From assembly GCA_964595365.1 (NCBI GenBank), contig CAZQQC010000084.1:1-13432 (forward strand): a stretch of 13,432 nt of DNA, read 5' to 3'. Both the position numbers and the translations under genes were made by a program. Each line of letters starts with the position of its first letter. Within the stretch, counting starts at the first letter, position 1. The notes under the pieces were generated by a model. It ran no database searches. It saw only the letters and a program-made list of their open reading frames with translations, and was not told the origin of the DNA. This document shows positions 1 through 7,029 of the stretch, piece by piece. This stretch comes from Fen-1258 sp964595365 (GTDB lineage Bacteria; Bacteroidota; Ignavibacteria; Ignavibacteriales; Melioribacteraceae).

Positions 1-562
1 GGTATGGAGTGGTAAGTGTATTATCAACTACAAGAGGAAGATTATATTCTTTAGCAATGCCGGAGATTAACTTCAGGTTCGGGATTTCCAGTTTAGGGTT
101 ACTTAACGATTCTAAAAAAATCAGTTTTGTTTTGTCATTAATTATTTTTTTAAGAGAATACGGATCGTTGAGATTGACATAGTTAATTTTAACCCCGTAT
201 TTTTTTATTACTTCGTTGAAAAACAAGTAAGTTCCGCCGAAGAGCGACTCCGAAGAAATTATCTCGTCTCCCTGCTCTGTTAAAGTAAAAATAGCCGTTG
301 CAATTGCCGCCATTCCGGATGCGGTAGCAACAGCGCCTATTCCTTCTTCGAGCGCATTCAATCTTAATTCAAAAGCAGTAATTGTAGGATTAGAAATTCT
401 TGAATACACATAGCCGAATCTTTTACCTTCAAATACTTCGGAAAGTTCTTCAGCAGTTTCAAAAGAGAATGCTGCGCTTTCATACAGAGGAACGGATGTA
501 GCAGTGCCGGATTTATTCCCGGCGTCGAATCCACTGTGAATTGCTTTTGTTTCAAACTCCAA
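1..562 (-). CDS. metY: O-acetylhomoserine sulfhydrylase (MetY-type PLP enzyme), N-terminal part, cut at window edge
   Basis: Reading from a TTG at 562 gives 187 complete codons beginning LEFETKAIHSGFD and running off the left edge. This start matches the usual N-terminus of the Cys/Met-metabolism PLP family. Visible family motifs are GYVYSRISNPT, the ASGMAAI stretch after EEGIGAVAT, ESLFGGTY, and VVDNTLTTPY, whose Asp should contact the PLP ring nitrogen. The PLP-binding lysine lies beyond the window. MetY condenses O-acetylhomoserine with sulfide, or with a protein thiocarboxylate, to give homocysteine. The start overlaps the end of the upstream sulfur-carrier gene by 11 nt, so the two are probably translationally coupled. 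The family also includes cystathionine gamma-synthase and O-succinylhomoserine enzymes. The sulfur-carrier neighbour favours MetY. Confidence 0.87.
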   Translation of the reverse strand, partial: MEFETKAIHSGFDAGNKSGTATSVPLYESAAFSFETAEELSEVFEGKRFGYVYSRISNPTITAFELRLNALEEGIGAVATASGMAAIATAIFTLTEQGDEIISSESLFGGTYLFFNEVIKKYGVKINYVNLNDPYSLKKIINDKTKLIFLESLSNPKLEIPNLKLISGIAKEYNLPLVVDNTLTTPY

Positions 563-770
563 GGCTGCCTCCTCCCATGAAATACAAAAATTCGATTTTG
601 TCTGAATCCTTTACTTCAATTTTTTCGTATTCGGACTGTTCAATTATTCTGCCGTTTAATTCTACCGAAACCATCTGTGGCATTTCAACATTCTTTAATT
701 TCAGCAGCAGTGATATTGTAATTTTTTCTTTATCTATGGTTTCACTATTACCGTTAATTATCAGATTCAT
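552..770 (-). CDS. ThiS-family sulfur carrier protein with a C-terminal tail (HcyS-like)
   Basis: A 72-residue beta-grasp protein of ThiS size. It begins MNLIINGNSE and ends EFLYFMGGGSLGV. ThiS-type carriers accept sulfur as a thiocarboxylate on a terminal Gly-Gly. Here Gly66-Gly68 are followed by four residues (SLGV), so the protein would need trimming before activation. In Wolinella succinogenes the carrier HcyS has an extra residue after Gly-Gly that the protease HcyD removes; HcyF then activates it and MetY uses the thiocarboxylate to make homocysteine. Adjacency to metY and to the sulfite reductase operon favours that role over thiamine synthesis. The start is supported by GGAG 6 nt before the ATG. 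Neither protease nor activating enzyme is in the window. Confidence 0.85.
   Translation of the reverse strand: MNLIINGNSETIDKEKITISLLLKLKNVEMPQMVSVELNGRIIEQSEYEKIEVKDSDKIEFLYFMGGGSLGV
568..573 (-). promoter_or_regulatory. Strong Shine-Dalgarno for metY inside the upstream gene
   Basis: On the minus strand a perfect AGGAGG lies 5 nt before the TTG start of metY. The same bases are part of the codons for the Gly-Gly-Gly near the C-terminus of the sulfur carrier (ATG GGA GGA GGC). This supports the unusual TTG start at 562, for which no in-frame ATG exists nearby. Confidence 0.75.
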
Positions 771-811
771 TGTTAACTCCTATTTCTTTTGAATAATATT
801 GGATTCACTTA

Positions 812-1063
812 TTACGTTTCTTTCTTGACAAGTATTTTCCAGTTACGGGGATTTATTTTTTCTTCTAACAAAATTGAATGCCCGTCCTGTTTAAGAGAAC
901 GCGGCACATTTTTAATCGGTGCGCCGTCGTCTAATATTAATTCCAAAATTTTTCCTATCTGCATTGTTTCCAGCTTAAGTTTTGCTTTAACATAATTGAA
1001 AGGGCATGAAACACCTTTCAGATCAAGTGCATCATCGGCTAATAAAATATTTTCAGAATTCAT
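812..1063 (-). CDS. TusA/SirA-family sulfur-transfer protein
   Basis: An 83-residue protein of typical TusA length. The sequence KGVSCPFNYVKAKLKLE carries the conserved cysteine (C20) and following proline at the start of helix 1, and LDDGAPIKNVPRSL fits the rest of the fold. Classical TusA has CPxP; here the second proline is Asn (CPFN). TusA proteins carry persulfide sulfur between partners. Placed between sulfite reductase and the ThiS-like carrier, it may help pass reduced sulfur to the carrier, but that is inference. Its start overlaps the end of the reductase gene by 11 nt, with GGAG 6 nt upstream, suggesting translational coupling. A 41-nt gap separates it from the sulfur-carrier gene. 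Confidence 0.85.
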   Translation of the reverse strand: MNSENILLADDALDLKGVSCPFNYVKAKLKLETMQIGKILELILDDGAPIKNVPRSLKQDGHSILLEEKINPRNWKILVKKET

Positions 1064-3266
1064 TTCCGTCTCCGTTGTTTTTTGTGCATTCCATTATTTT
1101 TAATGTCGGTTGTAATCTTAAATAGGATTTGTCGCAGTCTTCAACAAATTCCTTTGTATATTCATAGAGTTCCAGTGCGGATTCTTTTCCGGCTTCAGAA
1201 TATTTCCATTTCCGAAAATCATCTTTTATGTTCGACCAATTACCGCACAGCCAATTTTTAGATGCTATCCTCGAGACAAATTCATTTAATATTTCATTTT
1301 CTGCCGTGGGTTCAATGCCTTCGAGATAAACAAACATTTTTGCACATTTTAGCAATGAATCGAGACACTTTTCTTTTACCTCTTTCCAGTTTTCTGCTTT
1401 TATATAATCTTCGGATTCATAAACATTGCGGATCGAATCAAACAGATTTACTGCCATCAGATCTAATAAACTTCCGGCGCATTCACCCCTGCTTTCGGCT
1501 TCCATTTTAAAATTTTCTTTTAGCCCGGGCTCTTTGTAAAATTCAGGCAGCCCGGTTCCCTTCATTGCATACTTAGCAAGTATTCTTCTAAATGCACCTA
1601 CACCTATTCTATCTACAAATTCAAAAAATTGTTCATTATTATTCTTGTTATTAATCCAAAATTCTTTCACGTCTTTTATGAATAGATGAGCATGTACTGC
1701 TGCAATTTTTCCAATTACCTGACCTATTCTGTCCTTCTGATAAAAAACATTTCCTCCGAGCAAAACGACATAGTGAGGAGATAATTTTCCATCGATATTA
1801 AGCGATGCCCCGTATAAACCGATATCGGCAATATGATGCTGACCGCAGGAATTAGGACAGCCGGAAATATGAAGACGAATGCCGGCAAGGTTATCGGTAT
1901 TTTCTCCAATATGCTCGGCTAAATTGTATGGATGTGTAATGGCAAGGCGGCATGAGAATGCACCGGGACACGAAACAATATCGCGGGTAGATTCATTTAT
2001 TTTGCCGAAGAATTTATTTTGGGCCAGAAAATTGTAGACATCATAAATAAACTTATCTTCAATCCATGGAACAAGGATATTTTGAGTTGGCGTTATAACA
2101 GCATAACCTGCACCGTACAGATCGGAAGAATCCGCAATTGCTCTTAATTTGTCCGGAGTCAGATTTCCAAGCGGAAGTTTAATCATTGCTGCGATATAAC
2201 CTTCTTGTTTTTGCTCTATTATATCTTGTGTATACAAATTCCAGTAATCATCATTCAGTCCGTTTAATGAATTATAAGCCGGCGTTATCAATCTTTTGGG
2301 GTTAAGCGGTCCGTCCGTTCTTCCATTTTTAGTCGGGGCAGTTAGCGGAAAATTTTCTACGTAATCTTCAAGTTCATCTTTAATATTTCTGTATTGCTTC
2401 AAGAAATTAAATTCGCCGAACAAAAGTTCCTTGAACTTATCAAAGCCGAGCCGTGCAATTAAGAATTTCATTCTCGCTTTGTTTCTGTTTTCTCTTTCTT
2501 CTGTTCCGTGTTTATGAAAAACACGCAGCGCAGCTTCAATCAAAAGGTATAATTCTTCAGCCGGAATAAAATCTGTTATTAAATGCGAGGTCATTGGTAC
2601 TGCGCCGAGTCCGCCTCCAATATAAACTTTAAAGCCGTACACTTTTTTCCCGTTATTATGAATTTGAGCAACAGCGCCGATATCGTGGATTCTTGAATAT
2701 GCGTTATCCGCTTCGCTTTCTGAGAATGAAATTTTGAATTTGCGTGGCAACGTAGATGAAAGGGGATGCCTAAGAAAATACCGTGTACAAAAAATTGCAT
2801 AAGGGAGAACATCAAATTTTTCATCGGCACTTATACCTGTCAGATACGAAGCTGTAACATTTCTTACAGTGTTGCCGCAGGCTTCTTTTGTGGTGATCCC
2901 TGCATCTGCCAGCATTCTTAAAACAGTCGGAATGTTTTCGATGTCTATATAATGCAGCTGAATATCCTGCCGGGTTGTAAGATGGGCATGACCGGAGGCT
3001 GCATATAATTCTGTAATGGTAGCAATTTTCCGCAATTGTTCTGAAAGAATGAGTCCACCCGGAATTTTGATTCTTTGCATGTGAATGCCTTCATCGTGAT
3101 GACGGACTCCGTATGTTCCAAAAGTCAGTCTGTAGCTTTTGAATCTTTCGGGATGTATTTCGCCTGCGTATAGTTTTTTTATTATCCCTTCGTATTCGTC
3201 AATTTCGCGATAAATATCATAACCTCTGTTGATATCTAACTGCTGCCATATTTTTAACTGTTTCAT
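1053..3266 (-). CDS. sir: Siroheme [4Fe-4S] nitrite/sulfite reductase with C-terminal helical extension
   Basis: A 737-residue enzyme for six-electron reduction of sulfite to sulfide. It shows the duplicated ferredoxin-like half-domain and siroheme-domain architecture. Probable substrate-contact residues lie in TTRQDIQ (R99), CGNTVRNV (R135) and LPRKFK (K176, K178). Iron-sulfur/siroheme cysteines are CPGAFSC (C433, C439) and GCPNSC (C470, C474). About 150 residues after the catalytic core are predicted helical and charged, perhaps HEPN-like, with unknown role. No CysJ-type flavoprotein is present, so ferredoxin is a likely donor. A TTG two codons upstream extends the frame, but AAGGG sits 7 nt before the ATG at 3266 and only 1 nt before the TTG, so I chose the ATG. 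Sulfite rather than nitrite is inferred from the neighbours. Confidence 0.9.
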   Translation of the reverse strand: MKQLKIWQQLDINRGYDIYREIDEYEGIIKKLYAGEIHPERFKSYRLTFGTYGVRHHDEGIHMQRIKIPGGLILSEQLRKIATITELYAASGHAHLTTRQDIQLHYIDIENIPTVLRMLADAGITTKEACGNTVRNVTASYLTGISADEKFDVLPYAIFCTRYFLRHPLSSTLPRKFKISFSESEADNAYSRIHDIGAVAQIHNNGKKVYGFKVYIGGGLGAVPMTSHLITDFIPAEELYLLIEAALRVFHKHGTEERENRNKARMKFLIARLGFDKFKELLFGEFNFLKQYRNIKDELEDYVENFPLTAPTKNGRTDGPLNPKRLITPAYNSLNGLNDDYWNLYTQDIIEQKQEGYIAAMIKLPLGNLTPDKLRAIADSSDLYGAGYAVITPTQNILVPWIEDKFIYDVYNFLAQNKFFGKINESTRDIVSCPGAFSCRLAITHPYNLAEHIGENTDNLAGIRLHISGCPNSCGQHHIADIGLYGASLNIDGKLSPHYVVLLGGNVFYQKDRIGQVIGKIAAVHAHLFIKDVKEFWINNKNNNEQFFEFVDRIGVGAFRRILAKYAMKGTGLPEFYKEPGLKENFKMEAESRGECAGSLLDLMAVNLFDSIRNVYESEDYIKAENWKEVKEKCLDSLLKCAKMFVYLEGIEPTAENEILNEFVSRIASKNWLCGNWSNIKDDFRKWKYSEAGKESALELYEYTKEFVEDCDKSYLRLQPTLKIMECTKNNGDGNEF

Positions 3267-3289
3267 TTTCAAACCCTTTTGTTTTATAA

Positions 3290-4582
3290 TTAATTCTTTT
3301 CTTCTTGATATATTTTATTAAAACGGAAGTGTGGCAGTATCTTGGAATAATTAACTACATCTCCAAAGACAAGAACAGCCGGTGAATCTGCTTTATTAGA
3401 CAAAGCGATTAAATTTTTTAGTGTACCTGTAATTACCTTCTGATTAATTCTTCCGGCATTAGAAATAACTGCTGCAGGTAAGTCTTCGTCAATACCGTAT
3501 TTGGAAGCATACTTAAGAATGTTTTCAGCTTGAGTTAATCCCATCAAAACAATTGTCGTGTGGTTTTTTCTCTTTAACAGATCGATCCATGAAGAATCAA
3601 AAACAGATCCTTTTAAGTGGGCTGTCACTACGGAAACCGATGCAGCAATATCGCGCGCTGTAGGCGGTATTCCAGCGCTTAAAGGTGCGGCATATACAGA
3701 TGAGACACCGGGAATAATTTCAACTTCTACATTATTATTTATCAGAAACACTGCTTCTTCGGCGCCGCGTCCGAACAAAAGAGGGTCCCCGTTTTTAAGT
3801 CTTCCAACTCTCGAGCCTTTTGATGCATAATAGAGCAGTAAATTATTTATTTCTTCCTGAGGCATTATATGATTTCCTTTGCACTTGCCTGCATATATTT
3901 TTTCTACGCTTTCGGGAATAATATTAAGAATATCTTCTGTGATTAGATGATCGTATAAGACAACATCAAGATTATTTTGCAAAAGATTGTACGCTCTTAC
4001 TGTCAGCATATCAACATCGCCTATGCCGCAGCCTATTAAATAAACTTTGCCGAATAACTTTAGAGTTTCTTTTTTTGTTTCATCGACATTAATTATTCCG
4101 CTTGCCCTTTGAATTAATTTTTTTCCCGATAAGTCGCCGAGCCGTAAAGGCAGATATTCTCCAATTTTATCGCGTACAATTTGAGTAATTGTGGGGCTCG
4201 CGCCATCACTCGATACAGCAACCTTAAAATTTTTATAGACAATCAAAGAAGAAAAATAAAAATCACATTCTTCGGGAACATCTACTGTATTTAATAGAAT
4301 AAATCTTTCTCTTTTAATTTCTTTTATTAAATCACTTACATTTTTGCTGCCTGTTGCATTAATAATAATGTTATAATTTTCCGCATCATTCTTTTCAAAT
4401 TTTTTTATAGAATAATTAAAACGGTAGTTTTTCAACCCGCTGCACAGTTTTTCGGCAACCACAAAAAAGTCTATGTTGTTTTGCAGCAGAACTTTTATTT
4501 TCTGTAGCGCGGTCTTCCCCCCTCCGATCAATAATATTTTAGGATTTCTTAAAAGCACCGGTAGTGAATTTATGTTATGCAT
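3290..4582 (-). CDS. cysG: Siroheme synthase CysG (bifunctional-type, SUMT fused to precorrin-2 dehydrogenase/ferrochelatase)
   Basis: A 430-residue fusion. Residues 1-150 form the CysG N-terminal module: the NAD-binding ILLIGGGKTALQK, Asp101 in NTVDVPEECDF, and VSSDGASPTITQIVRDKIG, matching dehydrogenase/ferrochelatase signatures. Residues about 177-420 are uroporphyrinogen-III C-methyltransferase: YLIGCGIGDVDMLT (the usual P of GxGPGD is I), VGRLKNGDPLLFGRG, and PGVSSVYAAPLSAGIPPTAR. It converts uroporphyrinogen III to siroheme, the cofactor of the reductase encoded 23 nt downstream. It lies 16 nt after cysN with only a weak purine stretch before its ATG. The fusion order and length (E. coli CysG about 457 residues) are normal. 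Confidence 0.93.
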   Translation of the reverse strand: MHNINSLPVLLRNPKILLIGGGKTALQKIKVLLQNNIDFFVVAEKLCSGLKNYRFNYSIKKFEKNDAENYNIIINATGSKNVSDLIKEIKRERFILLNTVDVPEECDFYFSSLIVYKNFKVAVSSDGASPTITQIVRDKIGEYLPLRLGDLSGKKLIQRASGIINVDETKKETLKLFGKVYLIGCGIGDVDMLTVRAYNLLQNNLDVVLYDHLITEDILNIIPESVEKIYAGKCKGNHIMPQEEINNLLLYYASKGSRVGRLKNGDPLLFGRGAEEAVFLINNNVEVEIIPGVSSVYAAPLSAGIPPTARDIAASVSVVTAHLKGSVFDSSWIDLLKRKNHTTIVLMGLTQAENILKYASKYGIDEDLPAAVISNAGRINQKVITGTLKNLIALSNKADSPAVLVFGDVVNYSKILPHFRFNKIYQEEKN

Positions 4583-4598
4583 AATTTATTCTTTCGTA

Positions 4599-5948
4599 TT
4601 AAATTGGTTTTAATTCCCAGTGCGGGAAATATTTTTTGATAAGATTATATAATTCATTTTCAAAATCAGAATAATTAGGAATGCTCTCATCTTCTTTGAG
4701 GGCTAAACTTTCTGTTATGATTCCTTCTCCGGCGATATCGTAGCCGTCTACAATAACGAAACGGCTTGTTGTTTTTACTTCATCTACAAGATCGAAACTG
4801 ACGGGGTTTGTGGTTTTTAATACACAGTGAGCAACTTCGTGCCGGTATATTTCTTTTCTACCGTTGGATTTTTCTAGACTCGATGCATCAAGAACGCTTT
4901 CGATGTTTTCGAGAAAGAGATCTACTTTTTTTGTGCCAATCTTCAGCTTGTATTTTTTGCCGTACTGTAAAGGTTTCTTTCCCATCCAAAAAATATTTGC
5001 TTTGAAGCGGTCAGTTGTGTGCGGAAGAGTTTCATCGGTTCTCGCAATCAACTCGGAATGTTTAACATAAACTTGTGTCGAAAGAGTTATGCCTATTGCT
5101 TCCTCGCTTCCGGCTTTTAAAGGCGAATCCTTTCCATAAATTTCTATAGATTTTACAGTGGATGTTTTTCCCGAGGGAAGAAAAATTATTTCATCGCCCG
5201 CGTTGAGTATGCCGGAGTTAACGGTACCGGCAATTATTCTTCTGTCGTCTCCGTTCTCCGTAAATTTGTAAACGCCTTGAACAAACATTCTGAAATTATT
5301 TTGATCATCCTCTTTATCTTTATGGAAAGTATCTATCAGTTCTAGAATCGATAGACCGTTGTACCACCGTATATTGTTTGAACCGGCAATGATATTTATT
5401 CCGTGTCTTGCAGCCAGCGGCACAAATGCTGTCGGTTTGATTTTGATCTCATTTAGAAACCCGGTATAATCCTTTTGAATTTCGTTAAAGATTGCTTCGT
5501 CGTAATTAACAAGATCCATTTTGTTAACGGCAACAACTACTTGTTTGATACCGAGCATCGAAAGCATGTAAGCATGCCGTTTGGAATTTTCAGCGATCCC
5601 TTCGTGCGCATCTATTAAAAGAATTGCAGCTTCGGCGCGTGCGGCTCCACTAATCATATTTTTCAAAAACTCTATGTGTCCCGGCGCATCAATAATAATG
5701 TACTCGCGCTTCAGCGATTTGAAAAAGATTCTTGCCGTATCGATTGTAATTCCCTGGGCTTGTTCGTCGGTTAACGCATCCAAAAGAAATGCATACTCGA
5801 ACGGCTTAGAATTTATTTCGCAAGTTCTTTTTACCTGTTCAAGTTTGCCTTGTGGTAGTGAATTTGTATCCGCAAGTAATCTTCCGACAAGTGTACTCTT
5901 GCCGTGGTCAACATGTCCTACAATTACAATGTTCATTCTTTCTTTCAT
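4599..5948 (-). CDS. cysN: Sulfate adenylyltransferase subunit 1 (GTPase), CysN
   Basis: A 449-residue EF-Tu-like GTPase that drives APS formation by CysD. G motifs are GHVDHGKST (11-19), the G2 threonine in ITIDTA, DAPGH (87-91) and NKMD (142-145), followed by two beta-barrel domains. There is no C-terminal APS-kinase (CysC) fusion, as found in CysNC proteins. The start ATG shares an ATGA with the stop of a possible small ORF upstream, and AAGG lies 6 nt before it. A second ATG four codons in (before NIVIVGHVDHGK) is less likely as it has no ribosome site. Its partner cysD ends 190 nt upstream, a large gap for these normally adjacent genes. Confidence 0.95.
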   Translation of the reverse strand: MKERMNIVIVGHVDHGKSTLVGRLLADTNSLPQGKLEQVKRTCEINSKPFEYAFLLDALTDEQAQGITIDTARIFFKSLKREYIIIDAPGHIEFLKNMISGAARAEAAILLIDAHEGIAENSKRHAYMLSMLGIKQVVVAVNKMDLVNYDEAIFNEIQKDYTGFLNEIKIKPTAFVPLAARHGINIIAGSNNIRWYNGLSILELIDTFHKDKEDDQNNFRMFVQGVYKFTENGDDRRIIAGTVNSGILNAGDEIIFLPSGKTSTVKSIEIYGKDSPLKAGSEEAIGITLSTQVYVKHSELIARTDETLPHTTDRFKANIFWMGKKPLQYGKKYKLKIGTKKVDLFLENIESVLDASSLEKSNGRKEIYRHEVAHCVLKTTNPVSFDLVDEVKTTSRFVIVDGYDIAGEGIITESLALKEDESIPNYSDFENELYNLIKKYFPHWELKPI

Positions 5949-6058
5949 TTGCTGCCTTCATAAAATTTTTTCAATGTGTTCCTTCGTTTTTCCATTGCGC
6001 TCTTGCATGAAAAGAAGTTCGCCTTGAGTTCGCAAAATTTTTTCTTACTCATATTCAT
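5945..6058 (-). CDS. Possible 37-residue basic small protein between cysD and cysN
   Basis: An ATG at 6058 opens 37 codons (MNMSKKKFCELK at the start, KKFYEGSK at the end) and stops in a TGA sharing ATGA with the cysN start. That is the arrangement of a translationally coupled gene. The product would be small, lysine-rich and probably helical, with two cysteines (C9 and C18). I recognise no family. The ribosome site is weak (only GAG about 8 nt upstream), and the frame is closed by a stop 17 codons before the ATG. It may be a real small protein, a coupling leader for cysN, or chance. It fills most of an otherwise unexplained 190-nt gap. Confidence 0.35.
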   Translation of the reverse strand: MNMSKKKFCELKANFFSCKSAMEKRRNTLKKFYEGSK

Positions 6059-6100
6059 GGCATTGCTCTTTTTTTGATCGAGAGTAAGAACAAGAGTTTA

Positions 6101-6120
6101 CCCGCCATATTTTATGCGGG
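6101..6120 (-). other. GC-rich hairpin after cysD
   Basis: In the cysD-cysN gap, CCCGC pairs with GCGGG, with a further three A-T pairs after a one-base bulge, around a short A-rich loop. No U-run follows on either strand, so it is not an intrinsic terminator. It could stabilise an mRNA end or set relative expression of cysD and cysN. This is inferred from sequence only. Confidence 0.35.
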
Positions 6121-6138
6121 CAAGAACAGGGTTTGAAA

Positions 6139-7020
6139 TCACATATACCCGTCTCTTCTAAGTTCTTCGAGAGTTCCGCCGCCCTCTTTATCCTGTTCGC
6201 GTCCGGCGCGTTCGGCAATATTTGCGAACTTGCCGCTTTTAAGTTCGAGAATAATTTCTTTTACATTCTTTGCTTTAGATTCGACCGGTTTTGTGCACGG
6301 GTAGCATCCGAGAGAGCGATAGCGTGTTCCGTTCCCGTTATCGAAGTAGAGAGGAATGATTGGAATATTCTCTCTATCAAGATATTCCCAAATATTTAGT
6401 TCGGTCCAGTCGAGCAGAGGATGAACGCGAACGTGTGTACCCAGCGCAAAATCTGTTTTAAATTGATTCCACAATTCCGGCGGCTGATCGCCGATATCCC
6501 AATCGTTGTTTTTATCGCGCGGAGAAAAATATCTTTCTTTCGATCTGCTTCCTTCTTCATCGGCACGAACACCAACAATAACGCCAGTGTATTGTTCTCT
6601 GTTTTCGTCTTCAATGAATTGACCGGAGTAATGATCAAGTTTATAACGTGTCCATTCACCCGAAAGAGTATTTCTCAACGCTTCGGTTTTAAGAAGTTTG
6701 CAGCATGTCAATCTATCAACAGTACTATCGGGAAAAGTTTGTTTGTTATGCAAAGCTGTTTTATTTTGTCCTACAATCAAATTAATTTTCCATTCGAGAG
6801 AAAGTTTATTCCTGTAGTCGATCATTTCCGGAATTTTGTAAGCAGTATCGATATGTACAAGCGGGAAAGGAACATGACCGAAGAACGCTTTCTTCGCAAG
6901 CCATAACAGAACAGTGCTGTCTTTCCCGATCGACCATAGCATTGCGAGGTTTTTGAATTCTCTGTAAGCTTCCCGCAGAATGTAGATGCTATGCGCTTCC
7001 AATTTATTTAAGTAATCCAT
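6139..7020 (-). CDS. cysD: Sulfate adenylyltransferase subunit 2, CysD
   Basis: A 293-residue PP-loop ATP pyrophosphatase-family enzyme that adenylates sulfate to APS together with CysN. The start MDYLNKLEAHSIYILREAYR and the PP-loop SIGKDST (30-36) are characteristic. Further CysD signatures are GVRADEEGSRSKERYFSPR (about 150-168), the RVHPLLDWTELNIWEYL region (about 198-215), RYRSLGCYPCTKPVES (about 233-248), and the C-terminal RAGREQDKEGG...RRDGYM. Length is near the family norm (about 300). It starts 9 nt after cysH, and the AGGA ribosome site overlaps the cysH stop, so the two are probably co-translated. The related CysH family shares the fold, but the N- and C-terminal signatures distinguish CysD. 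Confidence 0.95.
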   Translation of the reverse strand: MDYLNKLEAHSIYILREAYREFKNLAMLWSIGKDSTVLLWLAKKAFFGHVPFPLVHIDTAYKIPEMIDYRNKLSLEWKINLIVGQNKTALHNKQTFPDSTVDRLTCCKLLKTEALRNTLSGEWTRYKLDHYSGQFIEDENREQYTGVIVGVRADEEGSRSKERYFSPRDKNNDWDIGDQPPELWNQFKTDFALGTHVRVHPLLDWTELNIWEYLDRENIPIIPLYFDNGNGTRYRSLGCYPCTKPVESKAKNVKEIILELKSGKFANIAERAGREQDKEGGGTLEELRRDGYM

Positions 7021-7029
7021 TTTGTAATC

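Noticed and set aside
364..555. 63-residue minus-strand frame starting at 555
   Set aside because: It lies in another frame of metY, whose family motifs (SRISNPT, VVDNT) are in the frame starting at 562.
3264..3272. TTG start for the sulfite reductase two codons before the ATG
   Set aside because: The AAGGG ribosome site is 1 nt from the TTG but 7 nt from the ATG at 3266, so the ATG is the better start.
5581..6027. 148-residue plus-strand frame opposite the cysN start
   Set aside because: Long but antisense to clear CysN GTPase motifs, with no recognisable domain. It is a shadow of the coding strand.
6101..6120. cysD downstream hairpin as a terminator
   Set aside because: No U-run follows it on the transcribed strand, and cysN lies downstream in the same pathway.
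6421..6906. 161-residue plus-strand frame opposite cysD
   Set aside because: Antisense to a strongly supported CysD. It has no motif or ribosome site of its own.
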